A stretch of 64,000 bases of DNA from Xestospongia bergquistia (Eukaryota; Porifera; Demospongiae; Haplosclerida; Petrosiidae), in NCBI GenBank assembly GCA_963965975.1, contig OZ014424.1, positions 1,736,001 to 1,800,000 on the forward strand, read 5' to 3'. Shown here piece after piece: positions 41,940 to 54,545 of this stretch. The first letter of the stretch is position 1. Every line of letters begins with the position of its first letter. The notes beneath the pieces were generated by a model, which saw only the letters and a program-made list of their open reading frames with translations, did no database searches and had not been told where the DNA came from. The translations under genes were made by a program, and so were the position numbers.

Positions 41940-43078
41940 AGATGATATCATAAAATCTAAACCTATTAGCTGAAAACAGGAAGGTGCTCTCTCCAAAAAA
42001 TGAAAATCTATAAGTATGGAGGACATTACCTATCATAACACTTAGTCTTAAATTAATAAGGTTTTAAACAAACAAGGACAGAATTATTACCTGATTGCAA
42101 GAGAAGTATAGCAGTCTTTTTAATAAAAGGAATTAATTTGTTAATGACAAAGTTACTGTTATCAGGATGATGTTGATCCAAATATGCTTGTAACCTATCA
42201 TAGAACCAGTAGTGCTTCTCAGGAGAGAAGTCAAGGTTTTCTATCTGAATGTGTGTATTTGATAGATGAGCATCAATAGTACCTTTAGGATCATATGCTT
42301 TTAAAGATACATGTAGATATCCATCATGATGGAATAACATATATGGTTGTGTGTTTGCTATAAAAATGAAAGCTCTTATATCAAATTTACAGCCTCCAAG
42401 CAATAACAGATTATGTATATATTCTTGAACAATTTTCCTATCTGACAACACTAGTTTCTGTTCTAATTGAAGTGTATTGTCAATAACTTCAATCCCGCTG
42501 CCTCCAAAGTTTCTTCTTGGTTTAATTAACCACATACTGTTTGGTTTTGTGTCCTTCAGATGTAGTACATCACTTGGTGACTGCATTAATTCACTCATCA
42601 AGTAAGTCTTTGGCATAAGACTAAGTTGCTCCACTGACATTCCATATGGTTTAAGAAAATTCTGGAGCAATAGATATGTTTCCCACTTATCCCTAGTAAG
42701 ATTGTAAACATGAGGGACAGCTCCCATTAACACATTTGATTTACAAAGCTGTGCTTTGAAAAGTGGATGAGAGAGAGTTAAAGAAGTTGTAAAAGCAATC
42801 GTAAACACATCATCAGAAAACAAAGACTTTATTTTTTCATCATTATCACTAGAAAGTCTTTCTCTAATGACATGACATTGCTTTTCATGTCCTATTTGCA
42901 TCAGTGAAGTAAGACATGGTACATCTACGAATACCATTTCAAATTTATTATACTGATCCCATGGTTTGTACAATGGTTGACACCAGGATACAGGATAGTG
43001 AGCAGTGTCTGAAAGAAGACATGTTGCCTTGGTTTCATTTGTAGAATGGTTGTCTTCAGTGTTTTGTTCTGACATCAT
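41940..43078 (-). pseudogene. 3'-truncated TTL-like copy (TTL-D), near-duplicate of TTL-B
   Basis: Exon 1 (43078 to about 42077) is open and differs from TTL-B by only a handful of residues. The acceptor of intron 1 survives. Exon 2 is cut after GLDFMISSGWNI, where the sequence jumps to the 3' flank of FEM1-like 1. The E-x-N metal site and exon 3 are gone. Read-through would give 341 residues lacking part of the active site. It may be transcribed but is unlikely to be an active ligase. Confidence 0.88.
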
Positions 43079-43560
43079 TATCTATATTAAAATGTTAAGG
43101 GCAGCTAACACTAAGAGATTAGTGTCATAAATTAATTAATGAATATTGCTCCCCACAGGAAACCATTGGACTATTAGCTACAAGTCTGACCCCACCCTCT
43201 ACTGATTGTTATTGTAAGGGAGGAGCTGACTCTACTCTTTTCGCTACCGGTTAAAGACAGCTTCAGGAAGGGATGTCTTATGACCCAGACTCTACTCCCC
43301 TGCTCTCTAAAAAAGGAGTATAGAGTCTGTCTTGTAGCATTAGACTGCATGAACTTATAGTATGTTAAATAATTTTTAAATCTAAGTGATTATCCTAAGA
43401 CAAAACCACTGCAGAAGTGGATCAGTGTGATGATTAATCATGAGTGTGAAAAAATCAAGCTGCTGATAGTTCTTACAGGATATTTCTGCGAAAATAACTT
43501 TAGTGACCACTAGTGAAATCACATATTTTAACAACTAAAATAAATTTGGAATTCTTAGCA
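42053..43560. repeat. Recent segmental duplication of 35551-37100
   Basis: Exon 1 of TTL-B, its promoter module and about 500 bp beyond recur here with very few differences and small indels. It is the freshest large duplication in the window by eye. The inner edge is the truncation within exon 2. Confidence 0.88.
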
Positions 43561-43840
43561 GGTTTATTTACATAGTGTAATATATATGGTTAAAACATTA
43601 CTAATGAAGTTGTGTGGACAGTGAACGCAACATAGTAATATATAAAATAGAAGATTAACAACATTATAACTAGTAATAATAATAATGAACACAATTTATT
43701 AGTATGCCATTAACTAGTTTATATATGATATGATTTCTAATTATAGTAATCTTATTTTAAAAACCTATAATTTAAAAATATCATAATTCTATGATGTGTA
43801 AAAGAAAACATTCTCTTCAAGAGTCTTGAGTCTAGACTGA

Positions 43841-45396
43841 CTAGCTTAAACTATTAAATTCAAGTAAAGGATTATACTTATCTAATAGCGGACAATCTGG
43901 AGGATTTTCTCTCCATATTAATTGCCAAGAATGAAACCATTCTCCTATAGGCATGTCCAGAAATATTTGAGGTGTCTGTCTCATTATCATCACTAAATCA
44001 AGCATGTCCTTCTGTAATAAAGAAAATGTCATTATGATATATGAGGTATGTAATTTAATGTATATTAAGTAACACATTGTTAATGTATGATTAAATGAAA
44101 TATAATATTTATTATTAAATAGCTTGTGTACTTACTATTACTCACTTTCTGTTTATGATGATAATCACTCATGTATCCAAATGTTCGACTTCCAGGATAG
44201 CCATTAGCTTCAATGAACCAAATGTTCCAGTCAATTGATACGATAAAGTCTAAACCTATTAGATGAAAACAGGAAGGTGCTCTTTCCAAGAGATGAAAAC
44301 CTATAAATATATAAATATATATAAGTGTACTGGTATTGTTAACTACTTAGACATCAACAAGTCAACTATAATTAAGCAGAATTAAGATAATTGTATCATG
44401 TCAAACATTACCTGAATGTAAGAAGAGTATAGCAGTCTTTTTGATGTAAGGAATTAATTTATTAGCGACAAAGTTACTGTTATCGGGATAATGTTGATCT
44501 AAATATGCTTGTAACCTATCATAGAACCAGTAGTGCTTTTCAGGAGAAAAGTCAGGGTTTTCTATCTGAATATTTGTGTTTGTTAGATGAGCATCATGAC
44601 TACCTTTAGGATGATATGCTTTTAAAGATACACGTAGATATCCATCATGATGGAATAACATATATGGTTGTGTGTTTGCTATAAGAATAAAAGCTCTGAT
44701 ATCAAATTTACAGCCTTCAAGCAATAACAGATTATGTACATATTCTTGAACAATTTTTTCATCTGATGATACTATTTTCTCCTCTAACTGAAGTGTACTG
44801 TCAATTACTTCAATCCCAGTGCCTCCAGAGCCTATTCTTGGTTTTATTAACCACATATTGTTTGGTTTTCTTTCTTTCAGATGTTGCAAGACACTTGGCG
44901 ACTGTATTAATTCACTCATCAAATAAGTATTAGGTACAAGTTTAAGTTGCTCTACTGATGTTCCATAATGTTTAAGATAATTCTGAAGCAGTGAATACAT
45001 ATCCCACTTATCGATAGTGAGCTTGTGAACATAAGGAATAGCACTTATTAACACATTTGATTTACAAAGCTGTGTTTTAAGAAATGGATGAGAAAGAGTT
45101 CTGGAGCCAGTGAAGACAACTATGAACACATCATCTGAAAACAAAGATTTCATTTCTTCATCATTATTGATATAATCTTGTTTACTCCTAACATGCCATT
45201 GTTTCTCATATCCTATTTGTATCAGTGATAGACGTTGAGGTTTGTCTATAAAAACCATTTCAAAACAGCTATACTGATCCCATGATTTGTATAATGGTTG
45301 ATACCAGGATACAGGATAATGAGGAGTGTCTGAGAGAAGACTAGTGGCCATGGTTTCACTTGTAAAATGGCTGTCTTCAGAGCCTTCTGACTTCAT
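43841..45396 (-). CDS. Tubulin-tyrosine-ligase-like protein (TTL-E), 3 exons, 436 aa
   Basis: Exons are 45396-44412, 44300-44146 and 44011-43841. Splice sites and phases match TTL-A and TTL-B; exon 2 is again 155 nt. It begins MKSEGSEDSHFTSETMATSL. TTL motifs: MWLIKPRIGSGGTGIEVI, KIVQEYVHNLLLLEGCKFD, LRVSLKAYHPKGSHDAHLTN, SPEKHYWFYDRLQAYLDQ, FHLIGLDFIVS and WFIEANGYPGSR. No break is seen, so this is the only whole TTL still paired head to head with a FEM1-like gene. That FEM1-like partner carries the nonsense codon. Substrate unknown: tubulin or another C-terminal tail. Confidence 0.87.
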
Positions 45397-45738
45397 TATC
45401 TATATTAAAATGTTAAGAAAACTTAACACTAAGACAGAAACATTACGTAATATTAATTAGTTTATTTAGCAGGTTGTTATTGCTTACAATCTTAGAAGTA
45501 TTAGCTCCACCCTCCATTGATTGTCCATTGATGGGAGAGGCTGGCCTAAAGATACTGCAGTAACTATGTAAAAATTAAGGGCTATTTTCTTTACCAGAGA
45601 ATCAGGGAGTCTTTATCTTTATTGATTACTCATTGCAGGAAGGGCTTTCTCAAGACCAATTCTACTCCTTATGCACACGTAGTCAAAAATGGGAGTGGAG
45701 AATGACCGAACCTCCTTTTAAAAGGAGTGATCAACGTC
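45397..45738. promoter_or_regulatory. Divergent promoter between TTL-E and FEM1-like 2
   Basis: Same layout as at 38871-39197: CCACCCTCCATTGATTGTCC, GGAAGGGCTTTCTCAAGACC, an imperfect inverted repeat (ATTCTACTCC ... GGAGTGGAGAAT), and the palindrome CTCCTTTTAAAAGGAG at 45712-45727 just before the ATG. Confidence 0.65.
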
Positions 45739-47724
45739 ATGGCAGACTATAGATTCAGTAAAGAAAAGTATGAACAATTGTGTTACTGGACCAAAGATGG
45801 CAAACTAACTGAGATAGAGGCATTGATAAAAGAAGTACAACATAAAGAAAGAGCTCAGTTTGGACCAACCACGTTTTGCCCTCCACTAAAGTACATGTTG
45901 GAATCACCTCTTGTCATTGCTTGCTTTTGGCGCAAATTTAAGATTGTCCAGTACTTCCTTGAGACTTTCCCCTATATCATTGATGTAGATACATTAGCTA
46001 TCACAGTTTTAGATGCGAGAACAGCAATTACTCCACTAATAGCAGCTTGTATGGCAGAACGTAGTGATGACCATGGCCAAGATTCTCTTAAAATAATGAA
46101 ATATTTGATTTCAAAAGGAGCCAAAATTAACAAGTCATCAACTGATGGGAGTACTCCACTATGTCATGCATATTCCCTTGAAACAATAAAGTACTTGCTG
46201 GAGTGTGGTGCTGATATTAATAAGGCCTGTAATAAGGGCATTAGCCTATTAGTACAAGTTGTCAAAAGTGGTCACCTGAAAAAAGAAGCAAAGATTCAGA
46301 TTTTAAGATATTTGCTTGATAATAATGCATATGCTTATCAATGTACAACAGATGGCTACACAGCTTTACACATTACTAGTTTTAGTTCGTTTGCTTATAA
46401 AGAAGTAGTTCAGTTTCTTTTAGACTATGGAGCACCTCCTATGTTTACTACTCCTTCTTGTGTTACAGATATTGATTACATACCATCTCCTGTGTATCTT
46501 GCTGCTTATAGTGGTGAAGAGGCTATAGTGGATGTTTTTCTTCAAAGAGAAGATTGTCCTATAGAATGTAAAGTAAATACATATTTGCTAAAAGCTATGA
46601 GATATCAAGCCTTGTATTTTAGTGATAATGAAACCGAAAAGAGAATTAGTTTTTACCATATATGGATTAAAGGTCTTGAAATCATGAAAGAACATAATGT
46701 TCAGTTTTCATATCCATTACCAGTAGATGAATATGACCTACGTGAGGAGGTGAAAACAAAGGAAGAGCTAGATGCAATATGGGACAATACTTTGGAAATG
46801 ATTTTTCAACATGCATTGATTTATGAGCGATGTCTAGGTAGAGTATGTACCAAGTACCTATTGGAAGTGGGAGATATAATGATCGATAAAGGATATCTTA
46901 AAGAAGGTGAATCTGTGATTAAAAGAAGTGTTTTATTAGAAACAAGTGTGTGTGAAGAGTTATGTTCCAAACCACCCAATTCCTATTCTTTTCCATGATT
47001 TCATGTTACAAAAAGTGTCCTACACTACTTTCATGTATTTATTCGTAACCTTCTCGAAACAGAATATCCACCTAATTTTCCATTGTGCATTAAATTTGGA
47101 CTAACAGCTCTGAGGACCAAATATCACCTACAGCTACCAGTTGAATCATATGACAAACATGAAGTATTAAGTCTGTTTTCCATGTGGATAGAGAGCTGTG
47201 AATCTACCAATTCATCTTATCCTTTTGAGTTAATCTCTTTAGCAAAAGAGTTTGTTTTAACCTATCTTTTTTATCCAGAAGGATCAGAATTACTTTTGTC
47301 TAACTCTGGTTTCATTTACGAATACCCTTCACTACTACGTCTTCTCCTTGAAGTAGGAGGTGATGCTGCAATAAATGATGTTGGATGGGATGGAAGAACG
47401 TTACTTCAAGTTGCTCTTCGAGAGGCAATTAAGACATACCAAATTTATACAATAGAGGAAGTTATAAGGATATTATTGAAATATGGTATTCATGTAGACA
47501 CAACTAACCGTAAAGGCCTTACATTGTTCAGTGACATAGTTAAATCAAATCTTTCATCATACAAAGCTTTATGTTCTCCACATCTTCCTTTATCTCTCTA
47601 TTGTATAGCAGCTAATGCTGTAGTGAAGTACTGTATACCTTATCAAGGACTACCTTCTCATGTTATAGACTTTATCAAGTTACATGATCCTCGATATTTT
47701 AATCAGTTTAATTATTTTTCTTAG
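45739..47724 (+). pseudogene. FEM1-like ankyrin gene 2, one nonsense codon
   Basis: From ATG 45739 the frame is open for 419 codons to a TGA at 46996-46998. There the paralogues have the Arg of FPRFHVT (CGA), so a single C-to-T change explains it. After the stop the same frame continues without another break to 47724. The whole would be 661 codons including a VHL-box-like end (SLYCIAANAV). N-terminal ankyrins and the FEM1 middle region are otherwise well kept, so the lesion is very young or polymorphic. A truncated 419-residue product without the ligase-binding end is possible. Confidence 0.87.
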
Positions 47725-48454
47725 AATTTTTTGATGGTCATTAAAAGACTGTGTGTACATGTTAAATTAGTTTGTGTGTTTCATTTTATTAAATATGAAT
47801 GATATTATATTATATAGGGAAATGTGGAGATATCTGTAGACCTTGGGAAAAAATGTTGCCTTGTTTTCATTTGTAGAGTCACTGTTATACAGAGTTTATG
47901 TATAACCTATAAAAATGACTTAATGAATAAAATTAATTTTAGTCATAGTTGGGTTACAAAATCTAATCAGAGAAAAAGACATCTTGAACACATGTTTGAG
48001 TCACATACTAAATTGGGGATTAGATATAACCATATATGACATTAGAGGTGCATATTTCTTTTTTCTGGTCTATTACTATTTATCATGTAGGTGGTGTTGT
48101 TTTTATTCTTATCATAATTTAAGTCATAGTATCTAATACATAAAACGATATATATTGTCCATTGAGTTCATAAATATCTTTTATAATAACCTTGCAGACT
48201 TTTACAAATAACTATATTTTCTTATTTTCTTGTGCATATCAGTTTTTTATTAATTCAGATTTTGTTCTGAAGTAATTACATCATCACTGTTATACATAAT
48301 GTGATTAAGTATCCATTTCAACATAGGGAGAATGAGAGGAGAGGTATACCATTAACTGGCTTATATAAAATATCATATCCAACAGTATTCTTGTTTTAAA
48401 AATCTGATTTAAAAATGTCATTTATTCTATAATGTCTAAAAGAAAATATTAAAT

Positions 48455-49128
48455 TCAAGAAAATGATTATATTTATCTAATAGCAAATAATCTGGAGGAT
48501 TTCTCTCCATATTAATTGCCAAGAACAAAACCATTCTCCTACATGCATGTCCAGGAATATTTGAAGTGTCTGTCTCATTATCATCACTAAATGAAGCATG
48601 TCCTTCTGTAATAAAGAAAAGTCATCATGATATATGAGGTATGTAATTTACTGCAGATTAAGTAACACATTGTTTATGAGTGATTAAATAAAATATAATA
48701 TTTATTATTAAATAGCTTGTGTACTTACTGTCACTCACTTTCTGTTTATGATGATAATCACTTTGTGAACATGAGGAATAGCACTCATCAACACATTTGA
48801 TTTACAAAGCTGTGCTTTAAGAGATGGATGAGAAAGAGTTGTAGAGCAAGTGAAGACAACTATGAACACATCATCTGAAAACAAAGATTTCATTTCTTCA
48901 TCATTATTGATATAATCTTGTTTACTTCTAACATGCCATTGTTTCTCATATCCTATTTGTATCAGTAATAGACGTTGAGGTTTGTCTGTAAAAACCATTT
49001 CAAAATAGCTATACTGATCCCATGATTTGTATAATGGTTGATACAAGGATACAGGATAATGAGGAGTGTCTGAGCGAAGACTAGTTGCTATGGTTTCACT
49101 GTAAAATGGCTGTCTTCAAAGTCTTCAT
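48455..49128 (-). pseudogene. TTL-like remnant (TTL-F), internal deletion
   Basis: Exon 3 (about 48612-48455) and the first 130 codons or so (from 49128) of a TTL-E-like gene are present. Between them a deletion joins the middle of exon 1, after AIPHVHK, to the last codons of exon 2 (YHHKQK). The whole catalytic core is missing. It lies head to head with FEM1-like 3. Confidence 0.85.
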
Positions 49129-49444
49129 TACCTATATTAAACGTGAGTCGTTAAAGAAACTTAACACTGACACAAAACTATTATGCAATATTAACTACTT
49201 TATTCAGCAGGTTGTTATTGATTACTCCTTTAAAGCCAGCACACAAATCTCACCAAATGTTATCTCCACCCTGTACATTGAAGGGAGGGGCTGGCCTCTA
49301 AGATATTGCAGTAATTAAGTAAAAATTAATGATGATTTTATCTACCAGAGAACCAGCGTGTCTTTATCTTTTATGATAACTCGTTGTAGAGAAGGGCTCT
49401 CTCATAACCAAACCTCCATATAAAAAGGTAGTGATCTAAACGTT

Positions 49445-51427
49445 ATGGCAGACTATAGATTCAGTAAAGAAAAGTATCAACAATTGTGTTACTGGACCAA
49501 ACATGGCAAACTACCTCTGATAAAAGCATTTATAAAAGAAGTACAACCTAAAGAAAGAGCTCGGTTTGGACCAACCACGTTTTGCCCTTCACTAAAGTAC
49601 ATGTTAAAAACACCTCTTGTCATTGCTTGTTATTGGGGCAAATTTAAGATTGTCAAGTACTTCCTTGAGACTTTCCCTAATATCATTGATGTAGATTCAT
49701 TGGGTGCTATATTTTTGGACAAGAAAACAGCAATTACTCCACTAATAGCAGCTTGTAAGGCAGAACGTAGGGATGACTGTGACAAAGAATCTCTAAATAT
49801 AATTCAATATCTAATTTCAAAAGGGGCCAAAATAAACAAGACATCAACTGATGGGAGTACTCCATTACATCATGCCCATTCTCTTGAGACTATAACGTAT
49901 TTACTGGAGTGTGGTGCTGATATTAATCAGACCTGTAATAAGGGTATTAACCCACTAATACAAGTCATCAGAAATAGCCTCCTAAAAAAAGGAGCCAAAA
50001 TTAAGATTTTAAGATTTTTACTTGATAACAATACTAATGTTTATCAATGTACAACAGATGGCTACACAGCTTTACACATTGCTAGTCATACTTCATTTGC
50101 TTATAAAGAAGTAGTTCAGTTTCTATTAGACAGTGGGGCACCTCCTATGTTTACTGCTACTTCTTGTGTTACAGATATTGATTACATACCATCTCCTGTG
50201 TATCTTGCTGCTTGTACTGGAAAAGAGGCTATAATGGAGATTTTTCTTCAAAGAGAAGATTGTCCTAGAGAATGTAAAGTCAATGCATATTTGTTAAAAG
50301 CTATGAGGCGACAAGCTTTGTATTGGTTTTATGAAGAAGAGGAGAAAATTGGATTTTACTATACATGGATTAAAGGTCTTAAATTAATGAAGGAACATAA
50401 TGTCCAGTTGTCATATCCATTACCAGTAGATGAATATGACCTACGTGAGGAAGTGAAAACAAAGGAAGAGCTGGATACAATATGGGGTAATACTTTAGAA
50501 ATATTTATTCAACATGCATTGATTTATGAGCGATGTCTAGGTAGAGAATGTACTAAGTACCTTTTGGAAGTGGGAGGAGAAATGATAGATAAAGGATATC
50601 TTAAAGAAGGTGAATCTGTAATTAAAAGAGGTGTACTATTAGAAACAAATATATGTGAAGAGATATGTTCCAAACCACCCAATTACTATCCTTTTCCTCG
50701 ATTTAATGTTACACAATGTGTCCTGGACTACTTTCATGTATTAACTCGTAAGCTTCTCAAAAAAGCATATCCACCTAATTTTCCATTGTACATTCAATTT
50801 GGAATAACAGCTCTGAGGACCAAATATCACCTACAGCTACCAGTTGAATCATATGACAAACATCAAGTATTACGAGTGTTTTCCATGTGGATAAAGAGCT
50901 GTGAATCTTCTAATTCGTCTTATCCTTTTGAGTTAATCGCTTTAGCAAAAGAGTTTGTTTCAACCTATCTTTATTATCCAGAAGGATCTGAATTACTTTT
51001 ACGTAACTCTGATTTTATTTACCTATACCCTTCACTACTACGTCTTCTCCTTGAAGTAGGAGGTGATGCTGTAATAAATGATGTTGGATGGGATGGAAGA
51101 ACTTTACTTCAAGTTGCTCTTAAAAGGACAGTTAATGCATACAAAATTGAAAGAATAGAGGAAGTTATAAAGATATTATTGGAATATGGTGCTCATGTAG
51201 ACACAACTAACCGTAAAGGCCTGACATTGTTCAGTGACATAGTTAAATCAAAGCTTCCATCATATAAAGCTTTATGTTCTCCACACCTTCCTTTATCTCT
51301 TTATTGCAGTGCAGCTAACGTTGTAGTGAAGTACTGTATACCTTATCAAGGATTACCTTCTCATGTTATAGACTTTATCAAGTTACATGATCCTCAATAC
51401 TTCAAACAGTTTGACTATTTTCCTTAG
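49445..51427 (+). CDS. FEM1-like ankyrin protein 3, 660 aa
   Basis: Uninterrupted from ATG 49445 (MADYRFSKEKYQQLC). Same architecture as copy 1: N-terminal ankyrins (about 50-260), FEM1-type middle with DEYDLREEVKTKEELDTIWG, C-terminal ankyrins (GRTLLQVALKR, EVIKILLEYGAHVDTTN) and VHL-box-like SLYCSAANVV with LPSHVIDFIKLHDP. Several substitutions fall in the first ankyrins, for example KTPLVIACYWGKFKIVKY, where target binding would be expected to vary. It is probably a CUL2 ligase receptor. Its TTL neighbour is dead. Confidence 0.88.
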   Translation: MADYRFSKEKYQQLCYWTKHGKLPLIKAFIKEVQPKERARFGPTTFCPSLKYMLKTPLVIACYWGKFKIVKYFLETFPNIIDVDSLGAIFLDKKTAITPLIAACKAERRDDCDKESLNIIQYLISKGAKINKTSTDGSTPLHHAHSLETITYLLECGADINQTCNKGINPLIQVIRNSLLKKGAKIKILRFLLDNNTNVYQCTTDGYTALHIASHTSFAYKEVVQFLLDSGAPPMFTATSCVTDIDYIPSPVYLAACTGKEAIMEIFLQREDCPRECKVNAYLLKAMRRQALYWFYEEEEKIGFYYTWIKGLKLMKEHNVQLSYPLPVDEYDLREEVKTKEELDTIWGNTLEIFIQHALIYERCLGRECTKYLLEVGGEMIDKGYLKEGESVIKRGVLLETNICEEICSKPPNYYPFPRFNVTQCVLDYFHVLTRKLLKKAYPPNFPLYIQFGITALRTKYHLQLPVESYDKHQVLRVFSMWIKSCESSNSSYPFELIALAKEFVSTYLYYPEGSELLLRNSDFIYLYPSLLRLLLEVGGDAVINDVGWDGRTLLQVALKRTVNAYKIERIEEVIKILLEYGAHVDTTNRKGLTLFSDIVKSKLPSYKALCSPHLPLSLYCSAANVVVKYCIPYQGLPSHVIDFIKLHDPQYFKQFDYFP

Positions 51428-52569
51428 AACTGTTTGATGTCGATTAAAGTCTGTACACATTGTGTACAAGTTAAGTTAAATTACTTTGTTTGTATGTTTT
51501 ATTTTATAAAGTATTAATAATGTTATACAGGGAAATGTGGAGATATATGTGGACCTTTTGGAAGACATGTGGTTTTGCCTTCGTCTAGTGATTGTCTTTT
51601 TGTACAAAGAATAGGTATAACTTTATAAATGCATGGGTTAATGAATAAAATTAAATTTAGTTAAAGCTATAGCACTGGGTTACAGTTCAAAATCTAATAA
51701 TAGAAAACACACCTCAAACACATGTTTGACCTTCACACTTCATTGGGGATTAAATTTAAGAGTATATGACCTCAGAAGTGTATATTTCTCTTTTTCTGAC
51801 CTATTTTTGTATACCATGTAGTGGTGTTCTTTACATTCTTATCATAATTTAAGTCATAGCGTGCAACTAATACATTAAATGGTAACATATTAGTATCTAT
51901 TGTCCATTGAAGCTGCAAATATCTTCTATAATAGGCTTTTATAAATAAATAACTATATTTCCATTTTTTACATTTTAAAAAACATGTGTTACTTTTTTAT
52001 TAATTCAGAATTTGTACTGAAGTAATACATCATCACTGTTATATATAGTGTGATTAAGTATCCATATCAATATAAGGTGAATGAGAGAAGAGACACAACT
52101 ATTAAAGCAGAATAGTATTCATTCATTATCATCTCTTGTAAACATTGTTTATTTCTGATTGTGTAAACATAATGAATCTACCTTTTTATCACTTGTTAAT
52201 ATTCCATTATAATTGATTTTTAACTTAAAAGTGATGATGTATGTCAAAGTAAGGTTACTTTGAGTGATGCATATTAAATCATCTTGTTTTGAACTTAATG
52301 CATCGAAATGTTTTTATTTTCTGTCTGCTAAAGGTTCCTTTTATTACAATAATTCTTGTATTGTTAGTAAGAATAAAATGAGACAGTGCAGTAGACACTT
52401 GTTATGTGGTGTTGTTCAAGGCCATAGTAGTAGCAAATCCAATTGATCAAGAGTGTAGTGATCAAAACATGATAGCATCATGAAATATCTTAGCCTATAC
52501 TCCAGTTAATAATTATATGACAATACAAAAGTACTAATGATGTAATAAAATGTACAATAAATTTAACAC
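51428..52569. other. 3' flank of FEM1-like 3, no gene seen
   Basis: The sequence after the stop is shared with the other FEM1-like 3' flanks (the GGAAATGTGGAGATAT stretch and the GTGATTAAGTATCCAT stretch). No further gene, RNA or element is supported; a plus-strand frame of 60 codons at 52264-52446 has no support. Confidence 0.5.
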
Positions 52570-52975
52570 TAATTTGAATCATTAAATTCATATAGAGGAT
52601 TATACTTATCTAACAGACAATTAGGAGGATTTTCCTTCCATACTAATTGCCAAGAATGAAACCATTCTCCTACAGGCATGTCCAGAAATATTTGAGGTGT
52701 AGCATTGTCATCACTAAATCAAGCATGTCTTCCTATGATAAAAAAATGTCAGTGTGATATGTACTTCATAATATACAAAAATATCAATATAGTTTAAGTA
52801 ATTATGTATGCTAACATTTACTTTCTTATTGTGATGGAATTCATTTGTACATTCAATTATTTTACTTCAGGGTAGCCATTAGCTTCAATGAACCAAACAT
52901 ACCAGTCACTTGATATCATAAAGTCTAAAACTATCAGTTGAAAACAGGAAGTTGCTCTCTCCAGGAAATATCATA
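52570..52975 (-). pseudogene. TTL-like remnant (TTL-G1), exons 2-3 only
   Basis: Exon 3 (about 52735-52570) and a decayed exon 2 (about 52975-52845) of a TTL-B-like gene remain. Exon 1 has been deleted, and the trace of intron 1 runs straight into the TTL-B type leader and promoter module at about 53015-53245. Confidence 0.8.
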
Positions 52976-53242
52976 ACAATAAGTTTTAAATCAATAAGGT
53001 GTTGAACAATCTATAATATAATGTTAAGGACAGCTAACACTAAGACACATTATAAAATTGATGATAAAATATTATCTTACTCTCGTAAAACCAGTACACA
53101 CTACACAGGTAACGATCTCACCCTCTACTTATTGTTATTGTAGGGAGTAGTTGGCTCTGATTGTTTTCTCTCCAGGGAAAGGCTGTCTCATGACCTAGAT
53201 TCCTGTCCCTTGCTGCTAAGGAGTATAGAGTCTGACTTGTAG

Positions 53243-53585
53243 CATACTTATTTGATGAGTGAATTAATACAGTCACCAAATATCTAACAACATCTGAAAG
53301 AAAACAATATGAGGTTAATAAAACCAAGAACAGGCTTTGGAGGCTGAAAAGATTATGCATGAGTATATACTTAATCTGTTATTACTTGAAGGCTGTAAAT
53401 TTGATATTTGAGCTTACGTTCTTATAGCAAACTCATAGCCATATATGTTACGCCATCATGATGGATATCTATATGTATCTTTGAAAGTATATCATTCTAA
53501 AGGTAGTCATGATGCTTATCTAACAAACACATGTAGTATTCAGAGTAAACAGCCTGACTTCTCTCCTGATAAGCACTACTTAAGA
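53243..53585 (+). pseudogene. Inverted fragment of TTL exon 1
   Basis: On the plus strand, opposite to every other TTL copy, the codons for YLMSELIQSPN, the LLLLEGCKFD region and QPDFSPDKHYW can be followed in order, with several stops and shifts. The middle of exon 1 was therefore inverted. The neighbouring minus-strand remnant at 53718-54237 has its own copy of YLMSELIQSPN, so two gene copies contributed. Confidence 0.8.
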
Positions 53586-53717
53586 ATAAACATCCTGTAA
53601 GAAGTTTTGATAGCTTGATTTTATGCTTAGGGTTATATTAATATCCACATTGACCCACTTTTATTTGTAGTGGTCTTATCTTAGGATAATCAGTTAGAAT
53701 TAATATTAAAGACCTTT

Positions 53718-54237
53718 TTACATATCACATTTGGTGACTGTATTAATTCACTCATCAAATAAGTATTAGATACAAGTTGACATTGCTCTACTGATGTTCT
53801 ATAATGTTTAAGAAAATTCTGAAGCCATGAATACAAATCCCACTTATCAAAAGTGAGCTTGTGAACATGAGGAATAGCACTCATAAACACATTTGATTTA
53901 CAAAGCTTTGCTTTGAGAAATGGAGGATAAAAAGCCAGTGAAGACAACAGTTACTGTGAACATATTGTCTGAAGTAAAGAATTAATTTCTTTATCATTGT
54001 TGATATAATCTTGTTACTTCTAACATGTCATTGTTTCTAATATCCTATTTGTATCAGGGATAGACATTGGGGTTGTCTATAAAACCATTTCAAAAATAGC
54101 TATACTGATCCTATGATTTGAATTTTGTACAATGGTTGATACCAGAGTACAGGATAATGAGGAGTGTCTGAAAGAAGACATGTTACCATGGTTTCACTTG
54201 TAAAATGACTGTCTTCGGAGTCTTCTTGTGACTTCAT
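53718..54237 (-). pseudogene. TTL-like remnant (TTL-G2), 5' part of exon 1
   Basis: From ATG 54237 a decayed TTL-E-like N terminus runs to YLMSELIQSPNV at about 53720. Indels break the frame, and the catalytic half is absent. It lies head to head with FEM1-like 4. Confidence 0.82.
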
Positions 54238-54545
54238 TAACTATATTAAAGCATTAAGGAAACTTAACACTAAGACAAAAACATTATGTAATATTAACTA
54301 GTTTATTCAGCAGGTTGTTATTGCTAACTCATTTAAAGCAAGCACACAAACAACCAAGTGTTAGCTTCACCTTGTACATTGAAGGGAGGGGCTGGCCTCT
54401 ATCACTGAAAAGTAATTAAGTTAGAATTAATGATCATTTTATCTACAAGAGAACCAGCGTGTCTTTATCTTTAATGATAACTCGTTGTAGAGAAGGGCTC
54501 TCTCATAACTGAACCTACGTTTTAAAAAGTTGTGATCTAAACGTC

